Assembly: GCA_035629075.1 (NCBI GenBank) | Contig: DASPIK010000095.1 | Location: 1-64,000, forward strand | Reading direction: 5' to 3' | From: JAEZPW01 sp035629075 | GTDB taxonomy: Bacteria; Acidobacteriota; Terriglobia; Terriglobales; Acidobacteriaceae | Length of the DNA: 64,000 bases | Shown here: positions 43,258 through 51,922 of the stretch, piece after piece | How the letters are laid out: each line of letters begins with the position of its first letter | How positions within the stretch are numbered: position 1 is the stretch's first letter | Program-made: the position numbers and the translations under genes | The notes under the pieces: generated by a model | Databases searched by the model: none | Told to the model about the DNA's origin: nothing | The model's input: the letters and a program-made list of their open reading frames with translations, nothing else

Positions 43258-43509
43258 GCCATATATGTAACTGTTTTTTGAAACGCGTGGATGTGCTTGC
43301 GCGCAGGCCTGTTTGGGAACTTCGCGATTGCACGATATCTACCCCGGTATCGATGGCGGCCCAACATGCTAAGCGGCGAGCGAACCTCTTCCATGTTGCC
43401 GGAAGGGACTGGTCTGTGTAGTTCTGGCGAGCCAGAAGGCAACACGCTGGCTGTCTGTCGCCCGCATCCAATCTCCGTGCACCATTTCGACAATTCGGAA
43501 GGACGTACG
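43258..43509. other. Spacer between the ars promoter and the sugar dehydrogenase gene
   Basis: Part of a 321-base divergent intergenic region (43189-43509). Apart from the ars promoter/operator I see no further clear element. The plus-strand frame upstream of 43510 lacks a signal peptide and domain content, so I treat it as non-coding. Confidence 0.5.
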
Positions 43510-44703
43510 ATGCAGAGATTCTTTAAAGTTTCGCGCCGCACGCCGATCGTTTCGGTTTTCGCCGCCACGATCTTCGCGATGATATGTCTGGCACCGAGTG
43601 CGAATGCGCAGGAGGCGCAGCGCTCGAAGACGCCGCAGTCCACGCCGGGTGTCTTGCGTGCGACGGAAGTCGCCAGTGGACTCGAGCATCCGTGGGGTAT
43701 GGCGTTCCTTCCCGACGGACGCATTCTGGTCACGGAACTGCCGGGTCGGTTGCGCATCGTGCAGAAGGATGGCAAGCTTTCTGCCCCGCTGGGTGGCGTC
43801 CCTACCGTAGTTGCGCGCGGTCAGGGCGGACTGCTGGACGTGGTGATCGATCCCAAGTTCAGCGAAAACCAGTACGTCTATATCTCGTATTCCGAGCCTG
43901 GAGATGGCGGGACGGCGGGCACGGCCGTCGCTCGCGCGAAGCTCGGCGCCAATGCGCTCGAAGACGTAAAAGTCATCTTCCGGCAGAGCCCCAAGGTTCA
44001 GGGCAATGGACACTTTGGCTCGCGCATCATCTTCGGGCAGGACGGCACGATGTTCATCGGCCTTGGCGAGCGCATGGCGAAGCAGCATCGTGGCCAGTCC
44101 CAGAATCTGGCGTCCGGTCTGGGGAAGGTGGTGCACATCAACAGCGACGGATCGCCGGCGAAGCGCAATCCATTCGCCGGGCGCAAGGACGCGCAGCCTG
44201 AAATCTGGTCCTACGGTCACCGGAATATTCAAGCCGCCGCAATGCACCCGGAGACTGGCGACCTGTGGGTCATCGAACATGGTCCGCTCGGCGGCGATGA
44301 ACTGAACCGCGCACAGGCCGGGAAGAACTACGGCTGGCCGGTCATAACGTACGGCCGCGAGTACTCTGGCGAGAAGGTCAATGAGGGCAAGACGGCACAG
44401 GCGGGAATGGAGCAGCCGACGTTCTACTGGGATCCGGTAATAGCGCCGTCGGGCATGATCTTCTACACAGGGGAAGCCTTCCCGGAATGGAAGAACCACA
44501 TCTTTGTAGGCTCACTCAAGCCAGGCGGACTGGTCAGACTGGAGCTTCGCGACGGTCGCGTCGTCAATGAGGAACGCTATCTCGGCGATCTTGGCCGCGT
44601 GCGCGAGGTGGAGCAGGGTCCCGACGGGCTGATTTACCTGCTGACTGATTACTCGAATGGGCGACTGCTGCGCGTCGAGCGCGCAAACCGCACGTCGAAG
44701 TGA
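43510..44703 (+). CDS. PQQ-dependent soluble aldose sugar dehydrogenase
   Basis: A 397-residue periplasmic enzyme. ATG 43510 opens a signal peptide ending ANAQ; the frame upstream is non-coding in character. The six-bladed propeller family signature is seen in LEHPWGMAFLPDGRILVTEL, GQGGLLDVVIDPKF, NGHFGSRIIFGQDGTMFIGL, YGHRNIQAAAMHPETGDLWV and YGWPVITYG. These enzymes oxidise aldoses such as glucose to lactones, passing electrons to quinone or cytochromes. PQQ biosynthesis genes are not in the window. Divergent from the ars operon. Confidence 0.92.
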   Translation: MQRFFKVSRRTPIVSVFAATIFAMICLAPSANAQEAQRSKTPQSTPGVLRATEVASGLEHPWGMAFLPDGRILVTELPGRLRIVQKDGKLSAPLGGVPTVVARGQGGLLDVVIDPKFSENQYVYISYSEPGDGGTAGTAVARAKLGANALEDVKVIFRQSPKVQGNGHFGSRIIFGQDGTMFIGLGERMAKQHRGQSQNLASGLGKVVHINSDGSPAKRNPFAGRKDAQPEIWSYGHRNIQAAAMHPETGDLWVIEHGPLGGDELNRAQAGKNYGWPVITYGREYSGEKVNEGKTAQAGMEQPTFYWDPVIAPSGMIFYTGEAFPEWKNHIFVGSLKPGGLVRLELRDGRVVNEERYLGDLGRVREVEQGPDGLIYLLTDYSNGRLLRVERANRTSK

Positions 44704-44782
44704 TGCTCGGGCTTCCAGGCGTTTTGGGAGTGCATCGCGGCCGAGAGGTGAGCAGGATAACCCGCAGCCGATCCCGAAAGCC

Positions 44783-44811
44783 TTAACTGGACTTAACACT
44801 CCGGGTATAAT
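44783..44811 (+). promoter_or_regulatory. Promoter of the DtxR gene, nearly leaderless
   Basis: TTAACT (44783-44788), 17 bases, then a perfect TATAAT (44806-44811). Transcription would start near 44818, only about three bases before ATG 44821, so the mRNA would be nearly leaderless. The repeated TTAAC (44783 and 44793) inside the spacer could also be a regulator site. Confidence 0.65.
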
Positions 44812-44820
44812 CTGGGCGAA

Positions 44821-45486
44821 ATGGCCCGCTCAAGATTGACGGTTTCGAAAGAAGACTACCTCAAGGCCATACTCGAGGCCGAGAGAGAGGGCGAGCACGT
44901 CATCTCCGCCACACTCGTCCATCGTTTGGCCGTGTCAGCTCCAGCTGTGACGATGGCAATTCGACGACTCAAGAAAGACGGGTTGGTCGAAGTCCGCCAA
45001 GGCCAGGTGCAACTGACCCCTGAAGGACGCGATATCGCCCGTCGTATCGTGACTCGCCACCACCTGATCGAGCGCATGTTGAGCGAGATTTTCGGGATGG
45101 ATTGGTACAAGGTGCATGATGAAGCCGAACGCCTCGAGCACGCTGTGTCAGATGATTTCGAGCAGTTGCTGATAGGGAAGCTAGGCACCGACGGTCTTTG
45201 TCCGCATGGTAATGATGCAGAGCCGGAGCCGTCCGCCAGCCGTCGCAAGCGTGGTTTGCTGCAACTCTCCGAAGCGCAACAGGGGAGTACCTACCGTGTG
45301 ACTGCAACGTATGAGCGCGATCGAGAACTCTTGGAATTTCTGGACAGCCGCGGAATTCGTCCCGGAGTTCACGTCGAGGTACGGGAACGTAGCTATGACA
45401 AGACCGTAACGCTGAGGACCGACACAGGAGTGGTGTCGATCGGGGCTCCCGTTGCCGACAAGGTCTGGCTATCGCTTAAGAAGTAA
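44821..45486 (+). CDS. DtxR/MntR family metal-dependent regulator with FeoA domain
   Basis: A 221-residue regulator. Residues about 5-65 are the winged helix (VSKEDYLKAILEAEREGEHV). The dimerisation/metal domain follows, with RHHLIERMLSEIFGMDW, EAERLEHAVS and LCPHGN. A FeoA/SH3-like domain occupies about 142-218. Such proteins bind Fe(II) or Mn(II) and repress metal uptake genes. It precedes the membrane DtxR-like and split feoB genes, so iron is likely the signal. Confidence 0.92.
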   Translation: MARSRLTVSKEDYLKAILEAEREGEHVISATLVHRLAVSAPAVTMAIRRLKKDGLVEVRQGQVQLTPEGRDIARRIVTRHHLIERMLSEIFGMDWYKVHDEAERLEHAVSDDFEQLLIGKLGTDGLCPHGNDAEPEPSASRRKRGLLQLSEAQQGSTYRVTATYERDRELLEFLDSRGIRPGVHVEVRERSYDKTVTLRTDTGVVSIGAPVADKVWLSLKK

Positions 45487-45554
45487 GCACTTGGCTAGGC
45501 GGTTTGAAAAACTAACTCCCTCCTCTGGATTAACTATGGTTTATTTAGTATGAT

Positions 45555-46664
45555 ATGCCTCAGCTAAGGGGGATGGCCTTTGTGGCGAGTACCTCTGTTT
45601 GGGTTGCAGTGAATCCTCAATCCGCGTTGTGGCTAACAGCGCTGTCGCTGGCGGTCATCGCTGTTGTCCTTATCTGGTCAGCACCGCGGCTCTACCGGCA
45701 GTTCAATCGGTGGCGCGACTTCCGAGATCGCGTTCTGCTCGAAGACGTCCTAAAGCACATTTACACTCTGCGCAGCCAAGGTCGAGAAGCAGGACTCGAT
45801 ACGATTGCCGGCTGTCTCGGAGTGGGAACTAGACGGCTATTGCCGGCGCTCCAGCAGATGGAGAGGGCAGGTCTGGTTTTTTCCACTGCGGGACGGTTCG
45901 CCTTGACGGAAGAGGGGGGACGACTCGCTTTACAGGTTGTAAGAGCGCACCGGCTTTGGGAAACGTACTTGGCCCAGGAAGCCGGTGTTGCGATGGCGAA
46001 CATTCACGGCAGGGCAGATCGCCACGAACACCGGATCGTGGCAGATCGGCGAGTGGACGAACTGGATGCCTTGCTGGGTCACCCTCGTACCGATCCTCAT
46101 GGCGACCCAATTCCTGCAGCGACGGGCGAGATGCCGATCGTACCGGTCCAGCCTCTTACGGATTGGCCCATTGGCGAGCCTGCCACCGTGGTGCACGTGG
46201 AAGATGAACCCGAGCCACTTCTGCGCGAGATTGTCCAACAGGGGCTGAAGCCTGGCAGTGTTCTCTGGGTGGTGGATCGTGGTCCAGCGCAGTTGGTGGT
46301 CGGCGATGGGAAGAGGAAGTATCCGATTTCGGCGTTGGCTGCAGGAAATATTCACGTGCGTGCGACAGCCGAACGCGAGCTTTCACCGGAATCACTGCTG
46401 CCACTGAGTGCCCTAAAGCCAGGTGATGAAGCTGCGATCGTGGCACTTGATGACGCTCTGCGAGGCTTCACGCGGCGCCGGCTTCTCGATCTGGGACTTA
46501 CGCGTAATGTCCGTATTTCGCCGCAGTTAGGGAATGCGTTTGGCGACCCAATCGGCTATCGCGTCCGCGGGACAGTTGTTGCATTGCGGCGGGAGCAGGC
46601 TTCCAGAATTTGGGTCCGACGGCTGCAACCGGAGCCAGTCTCGACGCCAGTGGGAGAGAGTTGA
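45555..46664 (+). CDS. Membrane-anchored DtxR-like protein with two FeoA domains
   Basis: A 369-residue protein. A membrane helix (about 24-42) is followed by a DtxR-type winged helix (about 60-130, DVLKHIYTLRSQGREAGLDT) and the metal/dimerisation domain with AHRLWETYLAQEAG, DRHEHRIVADRRVDELDALL and DPHGDPIP. A divergent FeoA-like domain (about 200-270) and a clear C-terminal FeoA domain (about 286-360, GFTRRRLLDLGLTRNV) complete it. One base separates it from feoB-N. It could supply FeoA function to the transporter while sensing iron at the membrane. Confidence 0.85.
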   Translation: MPQLRGMAFVASTSVWVAVNPQSALWLTALSLAVIAVVLIWSAPRLYRQFNRWRDFRDRVLLEDVLKHIYTLRSQGREAGLDTIAGCLGVGTRRLLPALQQMERAGLVFSTAGRFALTEEGGRLALQVVRAHRLWETYLAQEAGVAMANIHGRADRHEHRIVADRRVDELDALLGHPRTDPHGDPIPAATGEMPIVPVQPLTDWPIGEPATVVHVEDEPEPLLREIVQQGLKPGSVLWVVDRGPAQLVVGDGKRKYPISALAAGNIHVRATAERELSPESLLPLSALKPGDEAAIVALDDALRGFTRRRLLDLGLTRNVRISPQLGNAFGDPIGYRVRGTVVALRREQASRIWVRRLQPEPVSTPVGES

Positions 46665-46665
46665 T

Positions 46666-47496
46666 ATGAAGCTGTCCAAAATGACAGGTCATGACTGCGA
46701 GAGCTGTCCCGCGCACAGCCAACTTGCGCAGATGGGAATCAACCTGACCAGGTACGACCGGCTGGTTGCCTTGGCAGGCAATCCGAATACGGGCAAGTCT
46801 TCGGTGTTCAATGCGCTCACCGGTCTGAAGCAACACGTCGGTAACTGGCCGGGAAAGACAGTCAGTCGTGCAGAGGGCGGCTACTCGTTCAACTCGGTGC
46901 GGTACAAGCTTGTGGACTTGCCCGGAACCTACTCGTTGCTGTCGGCTTCGCAGGATGAAGAAGTCGCCCGCAATTTCATCCTCTTCGGTCAGCCTGACTG
47001 TACCGTTGTGGTGGCCGATGCGACCGCCCTTGAACGTAATCTGAACCTGATATTGCAGGTGCTCGAGATCACAGACAAGGTTGTGGTCTGTGTCAATTTG
47101 ATGGACGAGGCAAAACGAAAAGGGCTGGAAGTAGATGTTCGCAGTCTCTCGCGTGATCTTGGCGTGCCCGCTGTGCCCACTGTCGCGCGCACGAAGGAAG
47201 GCTTGCATGACTTGGCTCAAACGATTGCAGGTGTAATCGAGGGCGACATCGTTACGACGCCGTTGCGCCCGAGGTACCATCCTGAATTGCAGAGAGCCAT
47301 TGACGAGTTGGTGCCCTTCATTGAGCAGGCCGTGCCGGGATTGCCGAATGCGCGGTGGGTCAGCTACCGACTACTCGATGGCGATCACCGCATCCGGCAA
47401 GCACTTCTTTCCGGAGAATTGGCTTCCCTGGTCAGTGCGCAGAGTGCGCCACCGGAACCTCAGAGCAGCTTGATATCGATCGAGGGGAAACAATGA
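46666..47496 (+). CDS. feoB: FeoB GTPase domain as a separate protein (split FeoB, N part)
   Basis: A 276-residue protein equal to the cytoplasmic part of FeoB. A short N-terminus with CESCPAHS precedes the G domain: G1 GNPNTGKSS (about 39-47), G3 VDLPGTYSLLS, G4 NLMDEAKRKG. A GDI-like helical region follows. It ends before the membrane domain, which is read from the next gene in another frame. The stop codon overlaps the next start as ATGA, and that start has a GAGGGG ribosome site, so the split looks natural. Confidence 0.9.
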   Translation: MKLSKMTGHDCESCPAHSQLAQMGINLTRYDRLVALAGNPNTGKSSVFNALTGLKQHVGNWPGKTVSRAEGGYSFNSVRYKLVDLPGTYSLLSASQDEEVARNFILFGQPDCTVVVADATALERNLNLILQVLEITDKVVVCVNLMDEAKRKGLEVDVRSLSRDLGVPAVPTVARTKEGLHDLAQTIAGVIEGDIVTTPLRPRYHPELQRAIDELVPFIEQAVPGLPNARWVSYRLLDGDHRIRQALLSGELASLVSAQSAPPEPQSSLISIEGKQ

Positions 47497-48884
47497 GTCC
47501 AGAAGCTGCTGCACAAACCGCTCTATCCCGGGCCGACGAACTGCGCACGCACCTGCCATCCAATTTCCGTGATGGCTTGGTCGAGACACTCTACGGCGAG
47601 GCTGACCGCATCGCGAGCCGCGCCGTCAAAGCCGGGGAGAAGCGCGATTGGGACCTGGACCAGCGAATTGATCGCTTGGTGACTTCGCCAGTTTTCGGCC
47701 TACCCCTGATGCTTCTGCTCATGGCGGCGGTTTTCTGGATCACGATCATTGGCGCAAACTACCCCTCGCAGGCACTCGCCGAGTTGTTGTTCATGGTAGA
47801 GGACCGTGCCGTCGCGTTGTTCAATTCGCTGGGGGCGCCGTGGTGGTTGACGGGGTTCGTGTGGAACGGCGTCTTCCGCGGGCTGGCGTGGGTCGTCAGC
47901 GTCATGCTTCCGCCGATGGCGATCTTTTTCCCACTGTTTACCATTCTTGAGGACCTCGGCTACTTGCCCCGCGTGGCCTTCAATATGGACTGGCTCTTCC
48001 GGAAAGCAGGTGCACACGGTAAGCAGTCCCTGACCATCGCGATGGGCTTCGGGTGTAACGCTGCAGGCGTTGTTTCCACCCGTATCATCGACTCTCCACG
48101 CGAGCGGCTGATCGCCATACTGACCAACAACTTCGTACCTTGCAACGGCCGCTTTCCGACGTTGATCATGCTGGCGACGATCTTCGTAGCTGCAAAATTC
48201 CCGCCAGCGTTCGCTTCGCTGGCAGCAGCGGGCTCGGTGATGGTGGTTGTGCTGCTGGGAATTTTGGTGACGTTAATTGTCTCGTGGTTACTCTCCCGCA
48301 CTTTATTGGTCGGGGAGGGTTCAGCTTTCACGCTGGAACTCCCGCCGTACCGGCGGCCGAGCATTGCGCGCGTTCTCTACACCTCGTTGATCGATAGAAC
48401 CATTTTCGTGCTGGGCAGGGCGATGTTGACCGCGGCTCCCGCCGGCGGCGTGATCTGGATTTTGGCCAACACTTATTGGAACGGAACAAGCCTGGCACAG
48501 CACGTGTCGCAATTCTTGCAGCCCTTTGGTTCTGCCATAGGTCTCGATGGAGTCATTCTGCTTGCGTACATCATTGCCATCCCGGCAAACGAGATCGTGG
48601 TACCGACCATGCTCATGGTGTACCTGGGAACTGGCTCGATGACCGAGGTGACATCTTTCGAACAAGTTCGGCGAATCTTGGTGGAGCAGAATGGGTGGAC
48701 CATGCTCACGGCAGTCTGCCTGATGCTGTTCTCGCTGCTTCACAACCCATGTGCGACAACGATTCTCACGATCTGGAGGGAGACTCGCGACGCCAAGTGG
48801 ACGACGATCGGCGCCCTCATGCCGCTCGGTATTGCATTCCTGGTTACCTTCCTGGTTGCGACAGCCGTTCGCCTACTGAGCTGA
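47493..48884 (+). CDS. feoB: FeoB membrane permease domain as a separate protein (split FeoB, C part)
   Basis: A 463-residue inner-membrane protein from ATG 47493. An acidic N-terminal helix region (about 1-70) is followed by about eight to ten hydrophobic segments. The gate motifs read MGFGCNAAGVVSTRIIDSP and NNFVPCNGRFPTLIM, with conserved Cys residues in the Fe(II) path, and the second gate repeat includes AYIIAIPANEIVVPTM. With the preceding GTPase it would form a two-chain ferrous iron transporter. Translation is coupled by ATGA overlap. Confidence 0.9.
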   Translation: MSPEAAAQTALSRADELRTHLPSNFRDGLVETLYGEADRIASRAVKAGEKRDWDLDQRIDRLVTSPVFGLPLMLLLMAAVFWITIIGANYPSQALAELLFMVEDRAVALFNSLGAPWWLTGFVWNGVFRGLAWVVSVMLPPMAIFFPLFTILEDLGYLPRVAFNMDWLFRKAGAHGKQSLTIAMGFGCNAAGVVSTRIIDSPRERLIAILTNNFVPCNGRFPTLIMLATIFVAAKFPPAFASLAAAGSVMVVVLLGILVTLIVSWLLSRTLLVGEGSAFTLELPPYRRPSIARVLYTSLIDRTIFVLGRAMLTAAPAGGVIWILANTYWNGTSLAQHVSQFLQPFGSAIGLDGVILLAYIIAIPANEIVVPTMLMVYLGTGSMTEVTSFEQVRRILVEQNGWTMLTAVCLMLFSLLHNPCATTILTIWRETRDAKWTTIGALMPLGIAFLVTFLVATAVRLLS

Positions 48885-49180
48885 TACGGGTTCTCGCACG
48901 GGATGTTCTGAATTGGCACCAGGGAGCGAAACGAGATTGGACTAGAGCCGTTGTTGGTATCCGGATATTCGGAACAGGGGCTGCATAACTGCCTGCCGCG
49001 TGCGTTGCGACGCCGCATAGCGTTGATTCGAGATATCATTGGTCGCGGTTGCTGGCTGGCCTAATCCGCCGTGCCGGGTACCAAGTTGGTTCAGCAGCCA
49101 ACAACTCCAGCCTCGTGGGCCGCCTCTAACGGGCTCAGACGTTTCTTGCGGACCGTCTATGACGGTACGAGGAGGTCGGG
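48885..49180. other. Spacer before the radical SAM gene, with a possible lost N-terminal frame
   Basis: No independent gene recognised. From GTG 49071 a frame reads toward and into the radical SAM gene in a different phase (RRFLRTVYDGTRRSGWDLPK) and may be its original N-terminus. Confidence 0.4.
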
Positions 49181-50200
49181 TTGGGACCTACCGAAATTTT
49201 CTATTCCTGGGGTCATATCCTTGCAGGTTATCGCCCCTTCCTCTCGATCGAGGTAACCCGAGAGTGCCCGCTCCGTTGTCCGGGCTGCTACGCATATGAG
49301 CCACAGCATCTTGGCGGGCCTATAACCCTCCGCGAACTTTCGGATTTCCGCGGCGACGCACTTGTGGACGGAATTCTGGCCGTTGTCGATGCGCACCGTC
49401 CCATGCACGTTTCGCTCGTCGGTGGAGACCCGCTTGTTCGTTACCGCGAGATGGATCGAGTCATTCCGCAACTGGTCGAACGCGGCATTCACGTTCAGTT
49501 CGTCACCAGTGCATTTCGCCCGCTTCCTGCGAACTGGGCACAACTACCCCGACTGAATTTCACTGTTTCGATCGACGGCCTGCAACCCGAACACGACGCT
49601 AGGCGTGCACCCGCGACCTACGATCGCATTCTCAAAAATATCGTCGGACATCGCGTTAGCGTTCACTGCACGATCACCGCGCAGCTACTTAAGCGCGAAT
49701 CGTACTTGCAGGAATTCCTGGAGTTCTGGAGTCCCAGACCAGAGACGAAACGAGTGTGGTTCAGCATCTTCACGCCTCAGGTGGGCGACACCGCACCGGA
49801 GATCCTCAGCTACGAGCAGCGGTTATTCGTGGTTAACGAGCTTTTGCGGCTTCGACCGCTCTACCCCAAACTTGACATGTCGGAGGCGATCATTCGCGAG
49901 TATGCTCAGCCCCCGAAATCGCCCAAGGACTGTATCTTCGCCCGAAGCACAACCACTATCTCGGCCGACCTGAAGACGCGGGTCACCCCATGCCAATTCG
50001 GAGGCACCCCGGATTGCACTCAGTGCGGCTGCATCGCGACTATGGGTCTGGCCGCAGTAGGCCATGCGAAGCCGCTGCCCGGTGTTTCACTCGGGGGCGT
50101 AATGCGCGCTTCATCAGTAATTGGTGGTGTCGTTAACCGCGCCCGGCTCGGTTACCGGAAAGCAAGAACGCGTCTTCGCTCCAGAGCCTCGCGTGCATGA
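49181..50200 (+). CDS. Radical SAM protein with C-terminal Cys cluster
   Basis: A 339-residue enzyme of the radical SAM superfamily. The 4Fe-4S motif VTRECPLRCPGCYAYEP supplies Cys29, Cys33 and Cys36. SLVGGDPLVR is the GGE-like segment and NFTVSIDGLQ the later strand. The C-terminus has further cysteines (DCIFA, VTPCQFGG, DCTQCGCI), as in auxiliary-cluster (SPASM-like) members. The start shown is TTG with AGGAGGT five bases upstream. A frameshift just after it may have cut off a longer N-terminus (see findings). Substrate unknown. Confidence 0.82.
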   Translation: MGPTEIFYSWGHILAGYRPFLSIEVTRECPLRCPGCYAYEPQHLGGPITLRELSDFRGDALVDGILAVVDAHRPMHVSLVGGDPLVRYREMDRVIPQLVERGIHVQFVTSAFRPLPANWAQLPRLNFTVSIDGLQPEHDARRAPATYDRILKNIVGHRVSVHCTITAQLLKRESYLQEFLEFWSPRPETKRVWFSIFTPQVGDTAPEILSYEQRLFVVNELLRLRPLYPKLDMSEAIIREYAQPPKSPKDCIFARSTTTISADLKTRVTPCQFGGTPDCTQCGCIATMGLAAVGHAKPLPGVSLGGVMRASSVIGGVVNRARLGYRKARTRLRSRASRA

Positions 50201-50245
50201 CGACGCGGTGACTTAACTCTGGAATTCGGCTGTCGATGCGAACCC

Positions 50246-51148
50246 TTATCCCGTAGCCTGTTCTTCTTCAATAGCCGAGGTAGGCGAACTTTTGGGTACA
50301 GCCAGCGCCCAAGAAGAACCTGCCGTTCTCGGCAATTTGACCTTCCACGCCAGCCGTAAACGTCGCAACAACGCGATTTGATACCAGTTGAAGTCGATCT
50401 CGTACCACGCTAAACCATGTCGTGCCGATTGGGGGTGCGCGTGATGATTGTTGTGCCAGCCTTCGCCAAAGGTCAGCATGGCCACCCAGAAGCTGTTCTT
50501 CGACGTGTCACCTGTATGGAAGCGCTGCCTTCCCCACATGTGCGTGGCAGAGTTCACCAACCATGTGGCGTGCAGGCCGACGACCGTACGGAAGAAAATG
50601 CCCCACATCACGAACGTCCAGCCACCGACAACGAACAGAATGAGACCCAGCCCGACCATGGGCACCCAATGCCACCTGCTGATCCAGGTGTGAAACCGAT
50701 CTTTGCGGAGATCGGGTACATAGGGCAGCAGGTCGGACGAGTTGTTGTGCATCGCTCGACCGCTGATAATCCACCCCATGTGCGACCAGAAACCGCCGTC
50801 GCGCGGAGAATGCGGATCGCCCTCTTTATCGGTGTTCTGATGATGCACTCGATGCGTCGCCACCCAGAAGATCGGCCCACCTTCGAGCGCGAGAGTGCCG
50901 CACACGGTGAGCGCATATTCAATCCATTTTGGCGTGCTGAAGCCCCGATGCGTGAGGAGCCGATGGTAACCCATGCCGATGCCCCAACTGCCTGCAATCC
51001 ACATCAACAGAGCCGCGATCGCGACCGCCTTCCAATCAAACATGAACAATGCCGCCACTGCGCCAGCGTGGAAAGCAACCATGAACAGAGTTGTGATGGG
51101 GCTGATCGGCTCACGGAATGTACGGTCGCGTTTGAAAGCGTTACCCAT
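50246..51148 (-). CDS. Acyl-CoA/acyl-lipid desaturase
   Basis: A 300-residue membrane di-iron desaturase. The three histidine boxes are YHRLLTHRGF, THRVHHQNTD and WHNNHHAHPQ, with about four membrane helices between them. This arrangement matches delta-9 stearoyl-CoA-type desaturases. It introduces a cis double bond into saturated acyl chains, keeping membranes fluid in the cold. It ends the row of minus-strand genes that includes an RRM protein, a DEAD helicase and a cold shock protein. Confidence 0.95.
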   Translation of the reverse strand: MGNAFKRDRTFREPISPITTLFMVAFHAGAVAALFMFDWKAVAIAALLMWIAGSWGIGMGYHRLLTHRGFSTPKWIEYALTVCGTLALEGGPIFWVATHRVHHQNTDKEGDPHSPRDGGFWSHMGWIISGRAMHNNSSDLLPYVPDLRKDRFHTWISRWHWVPMVGLGLILFVVGGWTFVMWGIFFRTVVGLHATWLVNSATHMWGRQRFHTGDTSKNSFWVAMLTFGEGWHNNHHAHPQSARHGLAWYEIDFNWYQIALLRRLRLAWKVKLPRTAGSSWALAVPKSSPTSAIEEEQATG

Positions 51149-51207
51149 TAAGCCTCGTCCGAACCAGGGATGTGGATGGGAGTCTTTCTAACGGATTCAA
51201 AGGTGAG

Positions 51208-51235
51208 CGCTCGCGCACGCCAAGGTGCGCGAGCG
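51208..51235 (-). terminator. Perfect 11-bp hairpin after the RRM gene
   Basis: CGCTCGCGCAC (51208-51218) pairs perfectly with 51225-51235 across a 6-base loop, starting 10 bases past the RRM stop codon. The following minus-strand sequence has only a short T-run (CTTTG), so termination may be partial and let transcription reach the desaturase. Confidence 0.6.
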
Positions 51236-51245
51236 ATTCGTAGCA

Positions 51246-51581
51246 TTACCAGCGAGGCTCGCGAGGCTGGCGGGCATGTCCCCGATAATCGTCGCGGCCG
51301 CCGCCACGACCACCGCGGAACCCGCCACTGCGATCCGCCTTCGGACGGGCTTCGTTGACGGTCAGTTGTCGTCCACCGGAATCGGCACCATTAAGGGCTG
51401 CAATAGCGGCTTCGGCTTCGCTGTTGTTCGGCATTTCGACAAAACCGAACCCGCGCGAGCGGCCGGTGTCGCGATCCGTCACGACAGTTGCGCTCTCGAC
51501 TGAACCATGCTGCTCAAACCACTGGCGCAGATCGGCTTCGGTTGTGCTAAACGAGAAGTTTCCAACGAATATCTTTTTCAT
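51246..51581 (-). CDS. RRM-type RNA-binding protein
   Basis: A 111-residue protein from ATG 51581, with AAGGAA upstream. One RNA recognition motif covers residues 1-80: RNP2 is KIFVGNFSF and RNP1 RGFGFVEM. The tail is Gly/Arg/Asp-rich (FRGGRGGGRDDYRGHARQ), as in cyanobacterial cold-induced Rbp proteins. It likely binds single-stranded RNA and acts as a chaperone. The 58-residue basic protein gene lies 64 bases upstream. Confidence 0.94.
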   Translation of the reverse strand: MKKIFVGNFSFSTTEADLRQWFEQHGSVESATVVTDRDTGRSRGFGFVEMPNNSEAEAAIAALNGADSGGRQLTVNEARPKADRSGGFRGGRGGGRDDYRGHARQPREPRW

Positions 51582-51645
51582 GAGAGTTCCTTCGACTCTT
51601 TCTGGGTTCGACTGCTTCGAACAACAGTGTGTATGTGATGCTTCG

Positions 51646-51822
51646 TCATGCAACGGTTGACTCGCCGGTAGCCGGGGAAGCCTGTTCGGTTTCTTCACGT
51701 TCACCGGTAGGTCGATTTCCTAGTTTTCTCTCCAGCTTGCGCTGTGCCTTGGCTCGTTGTTTTTCCTGACGGGCCTGTTCCTTTTGACGTTTTGCAAAGG
51801 TTACGCGTGTCCTGGGTGACAC
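51646..51822 (-). CDS. 58-residue highly charged basic protein
   Basis: A small frame from GTG 51822 with GGAGG seven bases upstream. It starts MSPRTRVTFAKRQKEQARQ and continues with alternating Lys/Arg, Gln and Glu (about residues 10-40), forming one long charged helix, then an acidic, Ser/Thr/Ala-rich end. Similar short proteins accompany RNA-binding genes in Acidobacteriota, to my recollection. The codon pattern, ribosome site and position between RNA-related genes support it as real. It could bind RNA or the ribosome. Confidence 0.7.
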   Translation of the reverse strand: MSPRTRVTFAKRQKEQARQEKQRAKAQRKLERKLGNRPTGEREETEQASPATGESTVA

Positions 51823-51922
51823 TGTTTTTCCTCCATCAGGCTGTTTTGTCCCTATTTCGTCTTCGGCATCTCTGATCCTTGCCTAAATCGAGACTATTTG
51901 CGCCTGCGTTCTCCCGATCCGG

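Noticed and set aside
43369..44499. 376-codon minus-strand frame
   Set aside because: Antisense of the sugar dehydrogenase, Arg-rich and without motifs; the plus-strand gene has a signal peptide and clear family motifs.
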